DNA of 64,000 nt from Ilex aquifolium (GCA_951799425.1 OX637398.1:15782270-15846269); one strand, 5' to 3'. Shown: positions 12,601 to 22,446, numbered from the stretch's first letter. A program made the numbers and translations. The notes: generated by a model not told the origin, from the letters alone.

Positions 12601-12825
12601 AAGGTCACCAAGGTGGCCGGCAAAAGCTTGGGTGATGACAAACATGGAGTAGGCGGCGATGCGACTGAAGATTGCTGGGCCCACTACGCGCCATAGCTTT
12701 TTCGATTCGATCCATACCTTCATAGAAAGACTTTGATTTTGTTGCTCATCTTTATCTTTAGGTGTTGAAGATGAATAGTCTAACAAGGGTGCTGATGGAT
12801 CCTCAGCACTGCCATTACTTGCCAT
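3650..12825 (-). CDS. DTX27: MATE family efflux transporter, DETOXIFICATION 27-like
   Basis: Eight exons on the minus strand with GT-AG introns join without a stop: 12825-12541, 10927-10386, 10303-10217, 9960-9904, 6879-6641, 6512-6394, 3879-3790 and 3697-3650. The 1467 bp encode 488 residues, normal for plant MATE carriers, with about 12 membrane segments in two MatE halves. Visible landmarks are [10 protein letters not shown] (residues 103-112), [13 protein letters not shown] in the first half, the segment-7 motif LENWYY (Glu278), [12 protein letters not shown] (324-335), [14 protein letters not shown] and a C-terminal RCDWEKEA. Exons 3 and 4 (87 and 57 bp) start and end in the same phase. 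MATE carriers export metabolites or xenobiotics by H+ or Na+ antiport across the plasma membrane or tonoplast; the substrate cannot be inferred. The start ATG sits in a favourable context after a CT-rich leader that is conserved in the second copy. Introns 1, 4 and 6 are swollen by transposons. The subfamily rests on recalled similarity to Arabidopsis DTX27. Confidence 0.95.
4059..4597. mobile_element. LTR-like relic in MATE intron 6
   Basis: The segment starts with TGAGCCC, has a TATA-like ACTATAAATACT near 4320 and contains GTGAACCACTATA, which resembles part of the Tat-type 5' LTR at 51465-52150. It ends near CTCAACAGCA. No matching target-site duplication was found, so the borders are guesses. 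It may be a degraded solo LTR. Confidence 0.35.
4626..5836. mobile_element. Mutator-like non-autonomous element in intron 6
   Basis: The termini GGGCGAATTGTACTTTGCAGC and the reverse complement of the right end match at about 14 of 21 positions. They are flanked by a 9-bp direct repeat with one mismatch (TATATTTTT at 4617-4625, TATATTTAT at 5837-5845). A 9-bp TSD is the signature of Mutator-like elements. No transposase is visible. Most of its length is a hAT-type element that inserted into it later. Confidence 0.55.
4825..5723. mobile_element. hAT-type non-autonomous element with perfect 8-bp TSD
   Basis: The perfect 8-bp duplication GGGTCACA lies at 4817-4824 and 5724-5731. The element begins TAGGGATGGCAGTGGACCG and ends in the inverted, slightly diverged counterpart. 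Subterminal DNA is rich in CGGGGATGG-type repeats. An 8-bp TSD with short TAGGGATG-type termini is typical of hAT elements. There is no transposase, so it is a mobilisable derivative. Confidence 0.8.
5837..6393. other. MATE intron 6, plain part
   Basis: Apart from the intron 6 donor end just left of the exon at 6394, no repeat, RNA gene or coding segment was recognised here. Confidence 0.5.
7166..8207. repeat. 35-bp direct repeats bracketing an intron 4 element
   Basis: The segment starting ACTATTGGCAACATTTATTT occurs at 7166-7200 and again at 8173-8207, in the same orientation. The second copy begins inside the right-hand TTA of the element at 7234-8170. A smaller repeat, TTCATTCTAATTTCAC, lies at about 7148-7163 and again at about 7215-7230. 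The arrangement suggests local duplication around the insertion rather than a simple TSD. Confidence 0.7.
7234..8170. mobile_element. PIF/Harbinger-like element in MATE intron 4
   Basis: The left end TACTCTGTTTGGTA and the inverted right end (AGCCCTGTTTGGTA) are flanked by TTA at 7231-7233 and 8171-8173. A 3-bp TTA/TAA duplication is typical of PIF/Harbinger elements. Similar TTTGGTACGA-containing sequence recurs at 20270-20310 and 20765-20800. No transposase was seen. Confidence 0.55.
8636..8667. repeat. Perfect 32-bp palindrome
   Basis: The two 16-bp halves (TAATAATTTTAGGATT and its complement) have no spacer. Pairing continues outward with a few mismatches to about 8628-8675. It lies in MATE intron 4, between two transposon insertions. 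Confidence 0.9.
8883..9724. mobile_element. Fold-back element with arms over 300 bp (Mutator-like)
   Basis: The left arm (8883-9259) and right arm (9384-9724) are diverged inverted copies along nearly their whole length, around a 124-nt loop. Termini are GGGAGAATTACAC and GTGTATAATTTCCC. The flanks TAAAAAATA and TAAAAAAAT resemble a 9-bp TSD with shifted ends. Long terminal inverted repeats plus a 9-bp TSD suggest a Mutator-like non-autonomous element. If transcribed with the MATE intron, it would form a long imperfect hairpin. Confidence 0.7.
11156..11770 (-). mobile_element. Non-autonomous Helitron B (downstream tandem copy)
   Basis: On the minus strand the element starts TCTATATAATAAAGTAG and ends with the hairpin GTGCCTTCAGGCAC about 10 nt before a terminal CTAG followed by host T. 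These are the marks of Helitrons: 5' TC, a subterminal hairpin, 3' CTRR, insertion between A and T, no TSD. Its 5' TC directly abuts the CTAG of the preceding copy. The interior (about 11280-11535) is GGT/GGC-rich on the plus strand. It encodes no Rep or helicase protein. It lies in MATE intron 1 in the same orientation as the gene. Confidence 0.8.
11771..12501 (-). mobile_element. Non-autonomous Helitron A (upstream tandem copy)
   Basis: It starts TCTATATAATAAAGTAG directly after a host A (12502) and ends CTAG at 11771, with a hairpin GTGC-CTTCAA-GCAC just before. It is closely similar to Helitron B, including shared strings such as TGACTTTTGCTATTCG and a GGT/GGC-rich core (about 11890-12270). 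The two sit head to tail with no base between them. Open frames of 100+ codons through the core are low-complexity Gly, His/Arg or Pro runs and are not genes. Confidence 0.8.
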
Positions 12826-12923
12826 TTCTGGAGTGCTTTCTTGCTTCTCTCTTGGAGCTCTCCAATGGATGGAGAGAGAGAAGAGACAGAGAGAAGTAGC
12901 CCTGAGCGTTCAGTTCATGTCAT

Positions 12924-12935
12924 GTATTTATGGAG
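12924..12935 (-). promoter_or_regulatory. Possible TATA element of the MATE gene
   Basis: On the minus strand TCCATAAATACA lies about 105 nt upstream of the ATG, followed by a CT-rich leader (about 12835-12900). The element is not perfect and the transcription start is unknown. Confidence 0.35.
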
Positions 12936-13464
12936 AAAATATTCATTGCAACAGTCCTACCACATCATCGCGGTCACGGTATTATTATTCAATTAAAAGA
13001 TAATAAATAGGAAAACCAAATTCACTAATCTTATGTGTTTTGAAAGCGGTGATTAATGGTAGTTATAAAAATAATGGGGTTCACTTTATTTATTTCTAAT
13101 TTTTTAATTAAATTATGACATCACGTAACAATAATGATATAACATCATCGTTACACTGTATATTTACTCGTATTTATGTAAACAGCAATGACAATTTAAA
13201 TGTAGTTTGGTGGGGGCATTGAGTAATTTTAGGCAACTCAAAGACAAGAAAAATGAGATGTTGATCAATGTGCAATATAAATTTTAATTTTTTGCTATCA
13301 AAATATTTTCGGTATTATATCAAAAAACGTGTGGAATGTACCATAATCTACTCCATAATAATAAAAATCACATCATTTTTCGACTGAATTGATATGATGT
13401 TTGATTCTCATATAAAAAAATTTAAATTTATTTTAAAATCTAACATAGTAAGATACGATCGAAA
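12936..13464. other. Upstream region of the MATE gene
   Basis: AT-rich DNA without recognised coding sequence or transposon ends. It probably holds distal promoter sequence of the minus-strand MATE gene, but no specific motif could be assigned. Confidence 0.4.
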
Positions 13465-13473
13465 TTAAAAATT

Positions 13474-13638
13474 GGGAAATACTATATAACTCAAATTTAT
13501 AACTTAAATTTGCATCTTGGGCACCATTGGATGAGTGAATCCCATCAATTTTTTTTAAATGAGAACCATTGATCCAATGATCTTTATTGATTTGAGATGC
13601 TATTTAGGATCCCAAATTTGGGTTACATAGCATTTCTC
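13474..13638. mobile_element. 165-bp Mutator-like MITE
   Basis: The termini GGGAAATACTATATAACTC and the inverted right end (GAGAAATGCTATGTAACCC) are near matches, and the whole element folds back. A 9-bp duplication with one mismatch flanks it: TTAAAAATT (13465-13473) and TTAAAAATA (13639-13647). It lies about 650 bp upstream of the MATE start codon. Confidence 0.75.
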
Positions 13639-13647
13639 TTAAAAATA

Positions 13648-14399
13648 TATTTTGTCATCCAAATTATATTATTTACTCTATTAATTTCATCCCAACATCT
13701 ATAAAATAAATCACATGGGAAGTTGAATTTTACCTCCTATATATTTTTTCTCTCAATTTCATCGCATCACTCATCTGATCACATGCTCAATTATTTAATA
13801 TTTAATTAATTAATAGTTTAATATAATTTTTATTTCAGTTATTATCTACATATGATAATATATACATATTGAGAAAAATTTTATCGAATTATGTTTTTAA
13901 GAAAATTTTGTCGATATTTTTAAGAAAATAATTGATAAAAATAAATTTTAAATGATGCAATCAAATAAATGAAATAAAAAAATATTATTTAATATAATAA
14001 AATTAATTTTTTTGTCGCTCAAAATTTATGTTTTTTCGTATTTTCAAACACAGAATATGACTAGTCATTTTATATGATTCTAGGTGAAGAGACGGGATAT
14101 ACTATTCACATATTTGTGTATCACTTGGTCGTCCTCCAACCACTGATGCCTTGGCCATTGGCAAACTAGAGTACAAAAGTGTGGTTGCCATGTTGTGCAC
14201 AGTCACATACCTATCATAGGATCCCTAGCTTTATAAATTGTCAAGAGAAATTAAAATCATTAATTGAGTGGTAAGAATATGTTCCACTCAACAGCCCGCG
14301 TGGCACAGTCACTGTAGTGGGTCAGTTGTCAGGCCTCATTGGATCAGCTTCTTGTACATCTATAAGACCAGGCCTTTTTTATGTCCACCCATACTCCTT
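13648..14399. other. AT-rich intergenic DNA, nothing recognised
   Basis: No gene, RNA gene, repeat boundary or transposon terminus was identified in this stretch. Confidence 0.5.
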
Positions 14400-14560
14400 C
14401 CACTAAAAACATCAGTCTAAGTAACGTTTGTAGTGGTGTTATATTCTTTTATCTCGTAACAAAAAAGTCAGTTAGTCTAACGTCTTTTACTTTAAAAACG
14501 TCAGACTAACTCACGTCTTTTAGCTTAAAAATGTCAGATTAATTGACGCATTTAAAAGTC
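14400..14560. repeat. GTCAGACTAAC-type repeats, possible CACTA subterminal DNA
   Basis: Variants of GTCAGTTAGTCTAACGTCTT, GTCAGACTAACTCACGTCTT and GTCAGATTAATTGACGC recur, beginning after CACTAAAAACATCAGTC. Short degenerate arrays near a CACTA end are typical of CACTA transposons. No partner terminus or transposase was found, so this is tentative. Confidence 0.3.
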
Positions 14561-14766
14561 TCTGAATTTTGAAAATACTCTCAAACCAACCATTTTTTAA
14601 GAATTTTTTTTTTAAAACCGCTTGGGTTGGGTCAAAAGCTCCGCGTGGCTTGTATGTGATTCGGGCCTATGGGTCAGTCCCGCTCTTTTCAGTGGTCCAC
14701 GAATTATTCGTCGGATCAATCTTAATAGATCTGATTAGATTGGAACTTTTATTTTATTTTTTTAAA

Positions 14767-15300
14767 GGTTAATTACACTAGAGATCTCTAAAGTATGAGA
14801 TTTGTCTCATTTTAATCTTTAATATTTTAATTACATCATTTTGATTCTTGAAGTACTTAATATATTTTTATGTAGTCCCTCAAGCAGATAACGTTCCGAT
14901 TGTTAACGATTTTTTATTATAAATTTGTCACATGATACATAAATATGGATAAAAAAATAATATGGATAACTCTTAACCAAATTTTTTCCCAAATTTTAGT
15001 CAAAGAGTTACCTAAATTACACAATTTTAATAATGAGCTATTCAAATTTGGATCGAGAGCTACCAACATTGCACTTTTTTTTTATCAAGAGCTACCCAAA
15101 TTTTGGTCAGTAGCTAAATTTTTTTTTATTTATATTTAAGTATCATGTGACAAATTTATTATAAAAAACTATTAACAATTTAAATGTTGTCTACTTAAAG
15201 GATCACATAGAAATATATTTAATACTTCAAGAGTCAAAATGATGCAATTAAAATATTAATGACTAAAATAAAATAAATTATAACAAACAATAAATTTCTA
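14767..15300. repeat. Long diverged inverted repeat (fold-back element)
   Basis: About 130 bp starting at TTAATATTTTAATTACATC (near 14820) is matched in inverted, diverged form at about 15130-15275; the shared core ATAAATTTGTCACATGATAC is at 14922-14941. The outer ends are uncertain and no clear TSD is visible. The central part has GAGCTACC-type repeats. A fold-back or Mutator-like element is likely. Confidence 0.5.
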
Positions 15301-15349
15301 ATTTTTACTGACCAACTCATAGAGTCGAGGAGAAAATAGTGGGAGTGAC

Positions 15350-16309
15350 TGTTAGAAATAGTTAGTAATGTAAGCTATCCCACATTGGAAAAGTTGAAAG
15401 GGAGTGTAAGGAGTTTAAAAGAATGGACACACCAAATTTTATAAGTTTGGATAATGGGAAGATTTGGAGGGAAGCTCCAAATATTTCAAATCAATGGGCC
15501 TTAATTAGGCTTTAAATAAAGGGAAATTTAGAAGTCGATCCCTCTATATGGACTTGTTTGGATTTAAGTCCGTCAAGGAAACTTATTTGTTATGAAATCC
15601 GTTTTTTGTCAATTTTACCATAATATCCCTTCCCTTTAGAAATGAAATAAAACTAAAAATTAAAAACTCCTAAATCTTAGGAGTTTGACTAACATTAAAA
15701 TATTTTCTCTCTCATATCTATCTATATTCATATATAGGTTAAGAGTTTGACTAACATTAAAATTTTCCCTCTCTCTTATCTATCTATATCCATATATAGG
15801 TTAGATGTATATATATAGTAACATTAAAAATAAAAAATAGTAACATTTAAATACAAAAAAAAAAGTTATCATTTAGACAAAAAATAATACATTTAAACAC
15901 AAAAAAATAGTAACATTTAAATATAAAAAAAAATTGAAACATTCAATATTAATATTTTTAAAAAATAACAACAGTAAAATGTTCAACAAAAATATTAGCA
16001 TGTTCAACAAAAATAGTAACATGCTTAACAAAAACTGTAACATACTTGACAATAATTATTTCTCTCAAATTCAAACGCAAAAAATAGTACCATTTAAACA
16101 CAAAAAATAATAATATTCAAAAAAAAAATTGTAATATTGAATATTAATATTTAGTAAAATAATAGTAGTAACATACTCAACAAAAACAGTAACATGATCA
16201 ACATAATAGTAACATGAACAATAACATACTCAACAAAAGCAGTAACATGAACAGTAACATAATAAAAAAAATAGAAACATGAATTTGAATATATATATAA
16301 TAACCCAAC

Positions 16310-16379
<70 letters not shown>

Positions 16380-16423
16380 AGAGAGAGAGCTTTGAATTTG
16401 AATTTTAAATTTATGATAGAAAT

Positions 16424-16460
<37 letters not shown>

Positions 16461-16910
16461 CTTTGAATTTGAATTTTAAATTTATGATGAAGATTTTATT
16501 GGCATATTTTAATTGACCTTGAATTAAGGGATAACAATTTCTAAAATAGGAAATTAATTTAACTTCCTTTCAAGGAAGGGTATTTTTGAGATAAAAAAAA
16601 AAGTGGACTTAAGTCATTACATATAATTTTAAACATGGACTTAGCCCCTTATAAATTTCCTTGCATGACTTATCTCCAAACAAGTATATCTAGGGGAACT
16701 CACTTCCAATTTTCACTTAAATAAAACAATATTTAAAGTCAAAAGATGAGCACTTGGGCACTTGGGGCATCTTGGGCTTGAAGCTTGGGCCGAAATTAAT
16801 TATTTTGTATCCAGGGCTTGAAGCTTATAAACAATTAATTATTTTGTATTAATTAAACAGTTATTTAACTGCTATATGTCTCTTGGCCCAAGAGTTGTGT
16901 CTCTTCTTTG
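15350..16910 (+). repeat. Truncated left LTR of the copia element, interrupted
   Basis: The segments 15350-15520 and 16717-16910 together align with the first ~340 bp of the right LTR. The interruption carries the 9-bp TSD TTAAATAAA. The homology ends at CTCTTCTTTG (16901-16910), the deletion junction with pol. Confidence 0.85.
15521..16716. mobile_element. Mutator-like non-autonomous element inside the LTR
   Basis: Perfect 9-bp duplications TTAAATAAA flank it (15512-15520 and 16717-16725). The ~65-bp termini are imperfect inverted repeats sharing ACTTGTTTGGA and CAAGGAAA. The uninterrupted right LTR gives the empty-site sequence. The interior is AT-rich with degenerate AGTAACAT repeats, a long TA tract (about 16314-16376) and a duplicated GAGAGAGAGCTTTGAATTTG segment. 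It encodes no transposase. Confidence 0.9.
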
Positions 16911-18736
16911 CATATAGATTGTTGGATATAGACTCGAATATTATCATAGAGTCAAGAGACGTTGAATTTTTAGAAACAAGTTTTCTTGGAAATTCAAATG
17001 TCAATGAACAATTGAATAGAGGAAATGTTGAACCTCTAATTACACAAGACGTTAATATGGATCAGAGTTCTTCTTTAAATAATAAACAGAAACGAGTTGA
17101 ACCTCCTAGTGAACCTAGGAGAAGTCAAAGGGTAAGAAAAGAGAAGAACTTGGATTCTAATTTTATTTCTTCACAAGCAATAGTCTTCTTGGTTGAAGGA
17201 AGTAGAGATGAGATTTTAAATAAGATACCCATTGTTATGCATTTGGAAGAAGATCCTAAAACTTATAGTGATGCAATGGCATCAAGAGATTCCAGTTTTT
17301 GGAAGGAAGCAATAAATGATGAAATTGATTCACTTCTATCAAATGGAACATGGGTATTGGTTGACTTACCACCTAGTTGTAAACCAATTGGATGTAAATG
17401 GGTGTTTAGGAGAAAATATAATACTAATGGTTATCTACAAACCTTCAAAGCAAGACTAGTGGCAAAAGGTTTTAGACAAAAAGAAGGAGTTGATTATTTT
17501 GACACATATGCTCCGGTGGCTAGAATTACTTCAATAAGAGTGTTGTTTGCTTTAGCATCAATATATGATTTATACATCCATCAAATGGATGTAAAAACAG
17601 AATTCTTAAATGGTGATCTTGATGAGGAAGTTTACATGGAACAACCTGAAGGGTTTGTACTTCCTGGTAATGAAAAAAAAGTTTAAAAATTGGTGAAATC
17701 CTTGTATGGATTAAAACAAACTCTTAAACAGTGGCATGAGAAATTTGATAGTGTCATATTATCTCATGGTTTTAATCATAAAGGAGCAGATAGATGCGTT
17801 TACTCCAAGTTTACTAAAGACTATGGTGTAATAGTTTGTTTCTATGTTGATGACATGTTAATCATAGGAACAAATTTGCAAGGAATAAATGATACTAAGA
17901 GATACTTGACTTCTCAATTTAGAATGAAAGATTTGGGAGAAGTCGATACTATCTCAGGGATTAAAGGTAAGAAACATAGTGGGGGTTTTGCTTTGTGCCA
18001 ATCTCATTACATTGATAAGGTTTCCAACAAGTTGGCAGAAAATTCGGGTAGATCTGTTAGTCAATTAGACTATGCAAGTGCAATTGGTAGTTTAATGTAT
18101 GCTATGCATTGCACTAGACCTGATATTGTCTTTTCAGTATGCAAACTTTCAAGATATACAAGTAATCCTAGTACCGAAGATTGGAGGGCTATTGGAAGAG
18201 TTCTCGGTTATCTTAAAAGGACAAAGTCATTTGCCTTGTTTTATAACAAATTCCCTTCGGTACTAGAAGGCTATACTGATGCCAGTTGGATAACTAGTAT
18301 CAATGATAACAAATCAATGTCTGGTTGGATTTTCACTTTAGGTGGAGGAGCTATATCATGGGCTTCTAAGAAACAGACGTGTATTACTCATTCCACAATG
18401 GAATCTGAATTTATTGCGTTGGCAACGGCAGGTAAAGAGGCGGAATGACTGAGAAATTTATTGTTAGATATAAAGTTATGGCCACAACCGATGCCAGCAG
18501 TCTCTTTGCACTGTGATAGTCAAGCAACTATGTCTAGGGCTTTTAGCAAGATTTATAATGGTAAATCTAGACATACTGCTTTAAGACATGAATATATTAG
18601 ACAACTACTTTCTGATGGTATAATCACAGTTGTCTATGTCAGGTCTGGTAAAAACCTGGCTGATCCATTAACTAAAGGACTCTCGAGAGATATGATTAAA
18701 AGCACTACGAGTGCAATGGGTCTTAAACTATTCTAA
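16883..18736 (+). pseudogene. Ty1/copia pol: RT and RNase H with two stops
   Basis: The frame starts within the LTR remnant and enters copia sequence at IIESRDVEFLE, the integrase-RT linker. RT runs from FWKEAINDEIDSL through CKWVFRRKYN, ARLVAKGFRQ, APVARITSIR, MDVK and FLNGDLDEEVYM to [15 protein letters not shown] (near 17845) and the segment before RNase H. RNase H follows with [25 protein letters not shown] and HCDSQATMSRAFS. Two nonsense codons break it: TAA at 17684-17686, where a Cys codon is usual, and TGA at 18446-18448, where Trp is usual. About 25 residues also seem to be missing near [10 protein letters not shown]. It cannot support transposition. Confidence 0.9.
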
Positions 18737-19286
18737 ATTTGTCACTAATAATGGAAACCCTACCTTTCTTGTTGCTTAGCAATTTTAAAGGTTTAAGTGG
18801 TAATAACAAGTTATTAGTGATTGATAGCAAGCACAATATTTTATATATAGTGCTTATGAAAAAAAAGGAGGTTGAATATTAATTATTCTTAATGAAGACT
18901 TTGTGTTCGGTTTTATGAACAAGAAAGTTCAAAATTTTGAAACTTTAACAGTTCTTCACCTATGTGAACACAAGAAGTGGTGCCGCTTCTATCAAGAGTT
19001 TGAAAATAAAACTAGTGTAAGTGTTCATGAAACTAGGAGGTAGCACAAGACCATAATATGGTGCTAAAGCTCACGATGAACACATTTAGAGAAACTTGTA
19101 AGTTTATGTGTATGACATTTCCGATCTTGTTGTATAAAATTAAGGTTTAATAAATTTAAATAACCATTGATTTTGACAAGGTTTTGAAATGTTTATACTA
19201 ATAGCAGGTTTAAGTCGAAAGACACCTTCTATATGCATAAACTTTATTTGATTTTGATTACTTACATTACTATCTAAGTGGGGGAT
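18737..19286 (+). other. Copia 3' untranslated region with polypurine tract
   Basis: Non-coding DNA between the RNase H stop and the right LTR. AAGTGGGGGA directly before the LTR TG (19287) is the expected plus-strand priming tract. Confidence 0.7.
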
Positions 19287-19865
19287 TGTTAGAAATAGTT
19301 AGTTAGTAATGTAAGCTATCCCACATTGGAAAAGTTGAAAGGGAGTGTAAGAGTTTAAAAGAATGGACACACCAAATTTTATAAGTTTGGATGGTAGAAA
19401 GATTGGAGGGAAGCTCCAAATATTTCAAATCAATGGGCCTTAATTAGGTTTTAAATAAAACAATATTTAAAGTCAAAAGATGGGCACTTAGGCTTGAAGC
19501 TTGGGCCGAAATTAATTATTTTGTATCCAGGGCTTGAAGCTTATAAACAATTAATTATTTTGTATTAATTAAGCAGTTATTTAACTGTTATATGTCTCTT
19601 GACCCAAGAGTTGTGTCTCTTCTTTGTATCTCTAAGGTATTATAAATACCTGTACAAATCTTTCAATACATATATATAAGAAAACGTTTCTCTATTCTGT
19701 TCTTGAGAGAATTTTAGAGTTTGTTATCTAAAATTCTATTTGATTTTGTTAATCCTAGAGGAATCTGCCACAAACCTAGCAGCAATATAGTGGAAGCATA
19801 ATTTTCTTAAAGAGCATGAATACACGATCAAAGCCTTCTAATCTATTGTAATTATTTTTCTAACA
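19287..19865 (+). repeat. Right LTR of the copia element
   Basis: The LTR is bounded by TGTTAGAAA and its inverse TTTCTAACA. A promoter-like TATAAATACC lies near 19640. The complete 579-bp copy shows what the left LTR has lost. Confidence 0.9.
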
Positions 19866-20853
19866 GTGACAATTTTCTGCAAGCATCTGTATGTGAATCT
19901 CCACATGCGGCTGGACCATAATCAACATCAAATCTTCGGGTCAACTCATGGTTCACGTTGCTTTACCTAGTCGTACTTCAGCTTTTGTCACTTGAACCAC
20001 ACCTGTATACTATCATAGAACATCAATCGGTCGAGAAGTCATTTTTATTTGACCGACATAAACTGTTTACACTGAGACCACGTTTTTCATGGCTGCATAA
20101 ATTTTTTCTCTTTTTAAGTTAAATTCCGAGATCCCTTACTAGTACGTGTTAGAAGCCGGATTGAGGCTTGTGATTCCACGATTTCCATTATGTCTCTTCG
20201 TTTAGTAGGGAGGATGAAAAAATGAAAAGAAAATAATTTTTCATCCCTCGAAGAAAGAAATAGATTTTTTCTATTTTTTGTTTGGTACGATAGATTGAAA
20301 GTTGAAAGGATAAATTTCAAGTTGTTTGGTATTGAAAAGAAAGCGAAAGAAAAGAAAAGTGTATAGACGATCAAAATCTTCTAATCTGTTGTAATTATTT
20401 TTCTAACAGTGACAATTTTCTGCAAGCATCTGCTTGTGAATCTCCACATGTGGCTGGACCATAAGCAACATCAAATCTTCGGGTCAACTCATGGTTCACG
20501 TTGCTTTACCGAGTCGTACTTCAGCTTTTGTCACTTGACCCACACCTGTATACTATCATAGAACATCAATCGGTCGAGAAGTCATTTTTATTTGACAGAC
20601 ATAAAGTGTTTACAGCCGTACGTGTTAGCAGCCGGATTGAGGCTTGTGATTCGACGATTTTCATATATCTCCTCGTTTAGTAAAAAAAATGAAAAAATAA
20701 AAAAAAAATAAATGAAAGAAAATAACTTTTCATCCCTTGAGAAAAGAAATAGATTTTTCTTATTTTTTGTTTAGTACGATGAATTGAAAGTTGAAAGGAT
20801 AAATTTTAAGTTATTTGGTGTTAAAAAAAAAAAGTGAAAAAAAAGAAAAGTGT
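19824..20853. repeat. Tandem duplication (~540 bp) covering the LTR edge
   Basis: Unit 1 (19824-20366) and unit 2 (20367 to about 20853) are colinear and highly similar. Both begin with the last ~42 bp of the copia LTR (TTCTAATCTATTGTAATTAT in unit 1) and go on through GTGACAATTTTCTGC and CGGTCGAGAAGTCATTTTTA. Unit 2 has lost about 75 bp in the middle. Because unit 2 carries LTR sequence, the duplication followed the retrotransposon insertion. Confidence 0.85.
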
Positions 20854-21047
20854 ATCAAACTTCAATTTTCCATTCTACCCCTCTACTAGGTGGAATTTTA
20901 TACACGCAATTCGAATGAAAAAATTAATTATTATATTCAATTCACGTAAGCAGCTACGAAAGCACTTTGTCCTGTCCTCTCTATGTCTGAATAAAAAAAT
21001 CCAAAATGACCTTGAAACGTCTACAGAAAATCAAACACCAAAATTTA

Positions 21048-22446
21048 GGGTGCGTTTGGTAACGTTTTTGTTTTTATGTTTTTTTTATAAAAAAAAATAA
21101 AACAAAATTTTGTTTTTTTGGTGATAAAAATTAAAAATATAAAACATGTTTGGTAGTCATTTATATTTAAAAATTTATACAAACAAAAATATAAAATATG
21201 TTTGGTATTACTTTGAAAATTTACCACCCAAACACCTCCGCCAACCACCAGCCACCCACCACCACCGAAAACCAGCCACCCAGCCACCCACCAACCCAGC
21301 CACCACCGAAAACCAGCCACCCAGCCACCACCGAAAACAGCCACCCCCACCCCGAAACTCACCACCACTGAAACCCACCACCATCAGCACCACCCCCTGA
21401 AACCCACCACCACCCAACCCACCCCCATCCCCGAAACCCACCACCACCCAACCCACCCCCCATCCCTGAAACCCACCACCATCAGCACCACCCCCTGAAA
21501 CCCACCACCACCCAACCCACCCCCATCCCCGAAACCCACCACCACCCAACCCACCCCCCATCCCTGAAACCCACCACCATCAGCACCACCCCCTGAAACC
21601 CACCACCACCCAACCCACCCCCATCCCCGAAACCCACCACCACCCAACCCACCCCCCATCCCTGAAACCCACCACCATCAGCACCACCCCCTGAAACCCA
21701 CCACCACCCAACCCACCCCCATCCCCGAAACCCACCACCACCCAACCCAACCCCCATCCCTGAAACCCACCACCACCCAACCCCCACCCCCATCCCCGAA
21801 ACCCACAACCACCCAACCCACCCCCCAACCCCGAAACCCACAGCCACCCAACCCCACCCCATCCTAGAAATCCACATCCATCCAATCCACTCCCCATCCC
21901 CGAAAACCCACCACCACCCAAACCCACCACCACCAACCAACCCCACCACCACCCAAACCCACCACCACCAACCAACCCCACCACCACTAGCGAAACCCAC
22001 CACCACTCTCCAAAATCCATCACCACCACTAAAATAAAGAAGATTGAGAGAGAGAGAGAGAGTGAGAGCGACAGAGGGAGAGGGGGGGGCTGGAGATGGC
22101 GTCTTCCTTCGGCTTCGTCTTCCTTCGGCTTCGTCTTCAGAGAGAGAGATAACAGAGATGTGAGAGATGAAAAGAGGGTTGCCATTTATATACTCAAGAA
22201 AAAAATTGTTATTTTGTTGCCAAGAAAGATCGAAGCCCAGACCTCTTTAATTGACTCGCGCGTGTTTGGTTTTTTGATGTTTTCAAAAACATCATTTTAG
22301 ATGTTTCTATATATGGACCTTGTTTTTGAAACAGAGCAATTAAAAAAAAAATAAAAACATTCACCAAACATGTTTTTTTTTTTTTGGGCCATAAAATGAA
22401 AACAAAAACAAAAAAAAACGAAAACATTGGGTTACCAAACGGGCCC
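21048..22446. mobile_element. PIF/Harbinger-like element with CCACC-rich interior
   Basis: The ends GGGTGCGTTTGGTAACG and GTTACCAAACGGGCCC are inverted repeats, flanked by TTA (21045-21047 and 22447-22449). Subterminal DNA is T-rich on one side and A-rich on the other. Most of the interior is CCACCACCCAACCC-type repeats. Minus-strand open frames of up to ~200 codons through them are Gly/Trp/Val runs without domains. No transposase is present. Confidence 0.8.
21381..21772. repeat. 98-bp tandem repeat, about four units
   Basis: CCATCAGCACCACCCCCTGA recurs at 21381, 21479, 21577 and 21675, exactly 98 bp apart, with almost no changes. Flanking DNA to about 22010 is the same CCACCACCC-type sequence in less regular form. 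The near identity points to recent amplification inside the transposon. Confidence 0.9.

Larger units (their letters stand above)
15350..19865 (+). mobile_element. Ty1/copia element with 5-bp TSD, internally deleted
   Basis: The ends are TGTTAGAAATAG and TTTTTCTAACA, flanked by a perfect TSD GTGAC (15345-15349 and 19866-19870). The right LTR (19287-19865, 579 bp) is complete and preceded by a purine-rich tract (AAGTGGGGGA). The left LTR matches the right only up to its CTCTTCTTTG and then passes straight into pol. The last ~235 bp of that LTR, the primer-binding site, gag, protease and integrase are therefore deleted. A Mutator-like element splits the left LTR. Confidence 0.9.

Noticed and set aside
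21208..22185. Open frames of up to 201 codons on the minus strand (Gly/Trp/Val repeats)
   Set aside because: They are produced by the 98-bp CCACC-rich tandem repeat; no start context, domain or splice signal supports a protein.
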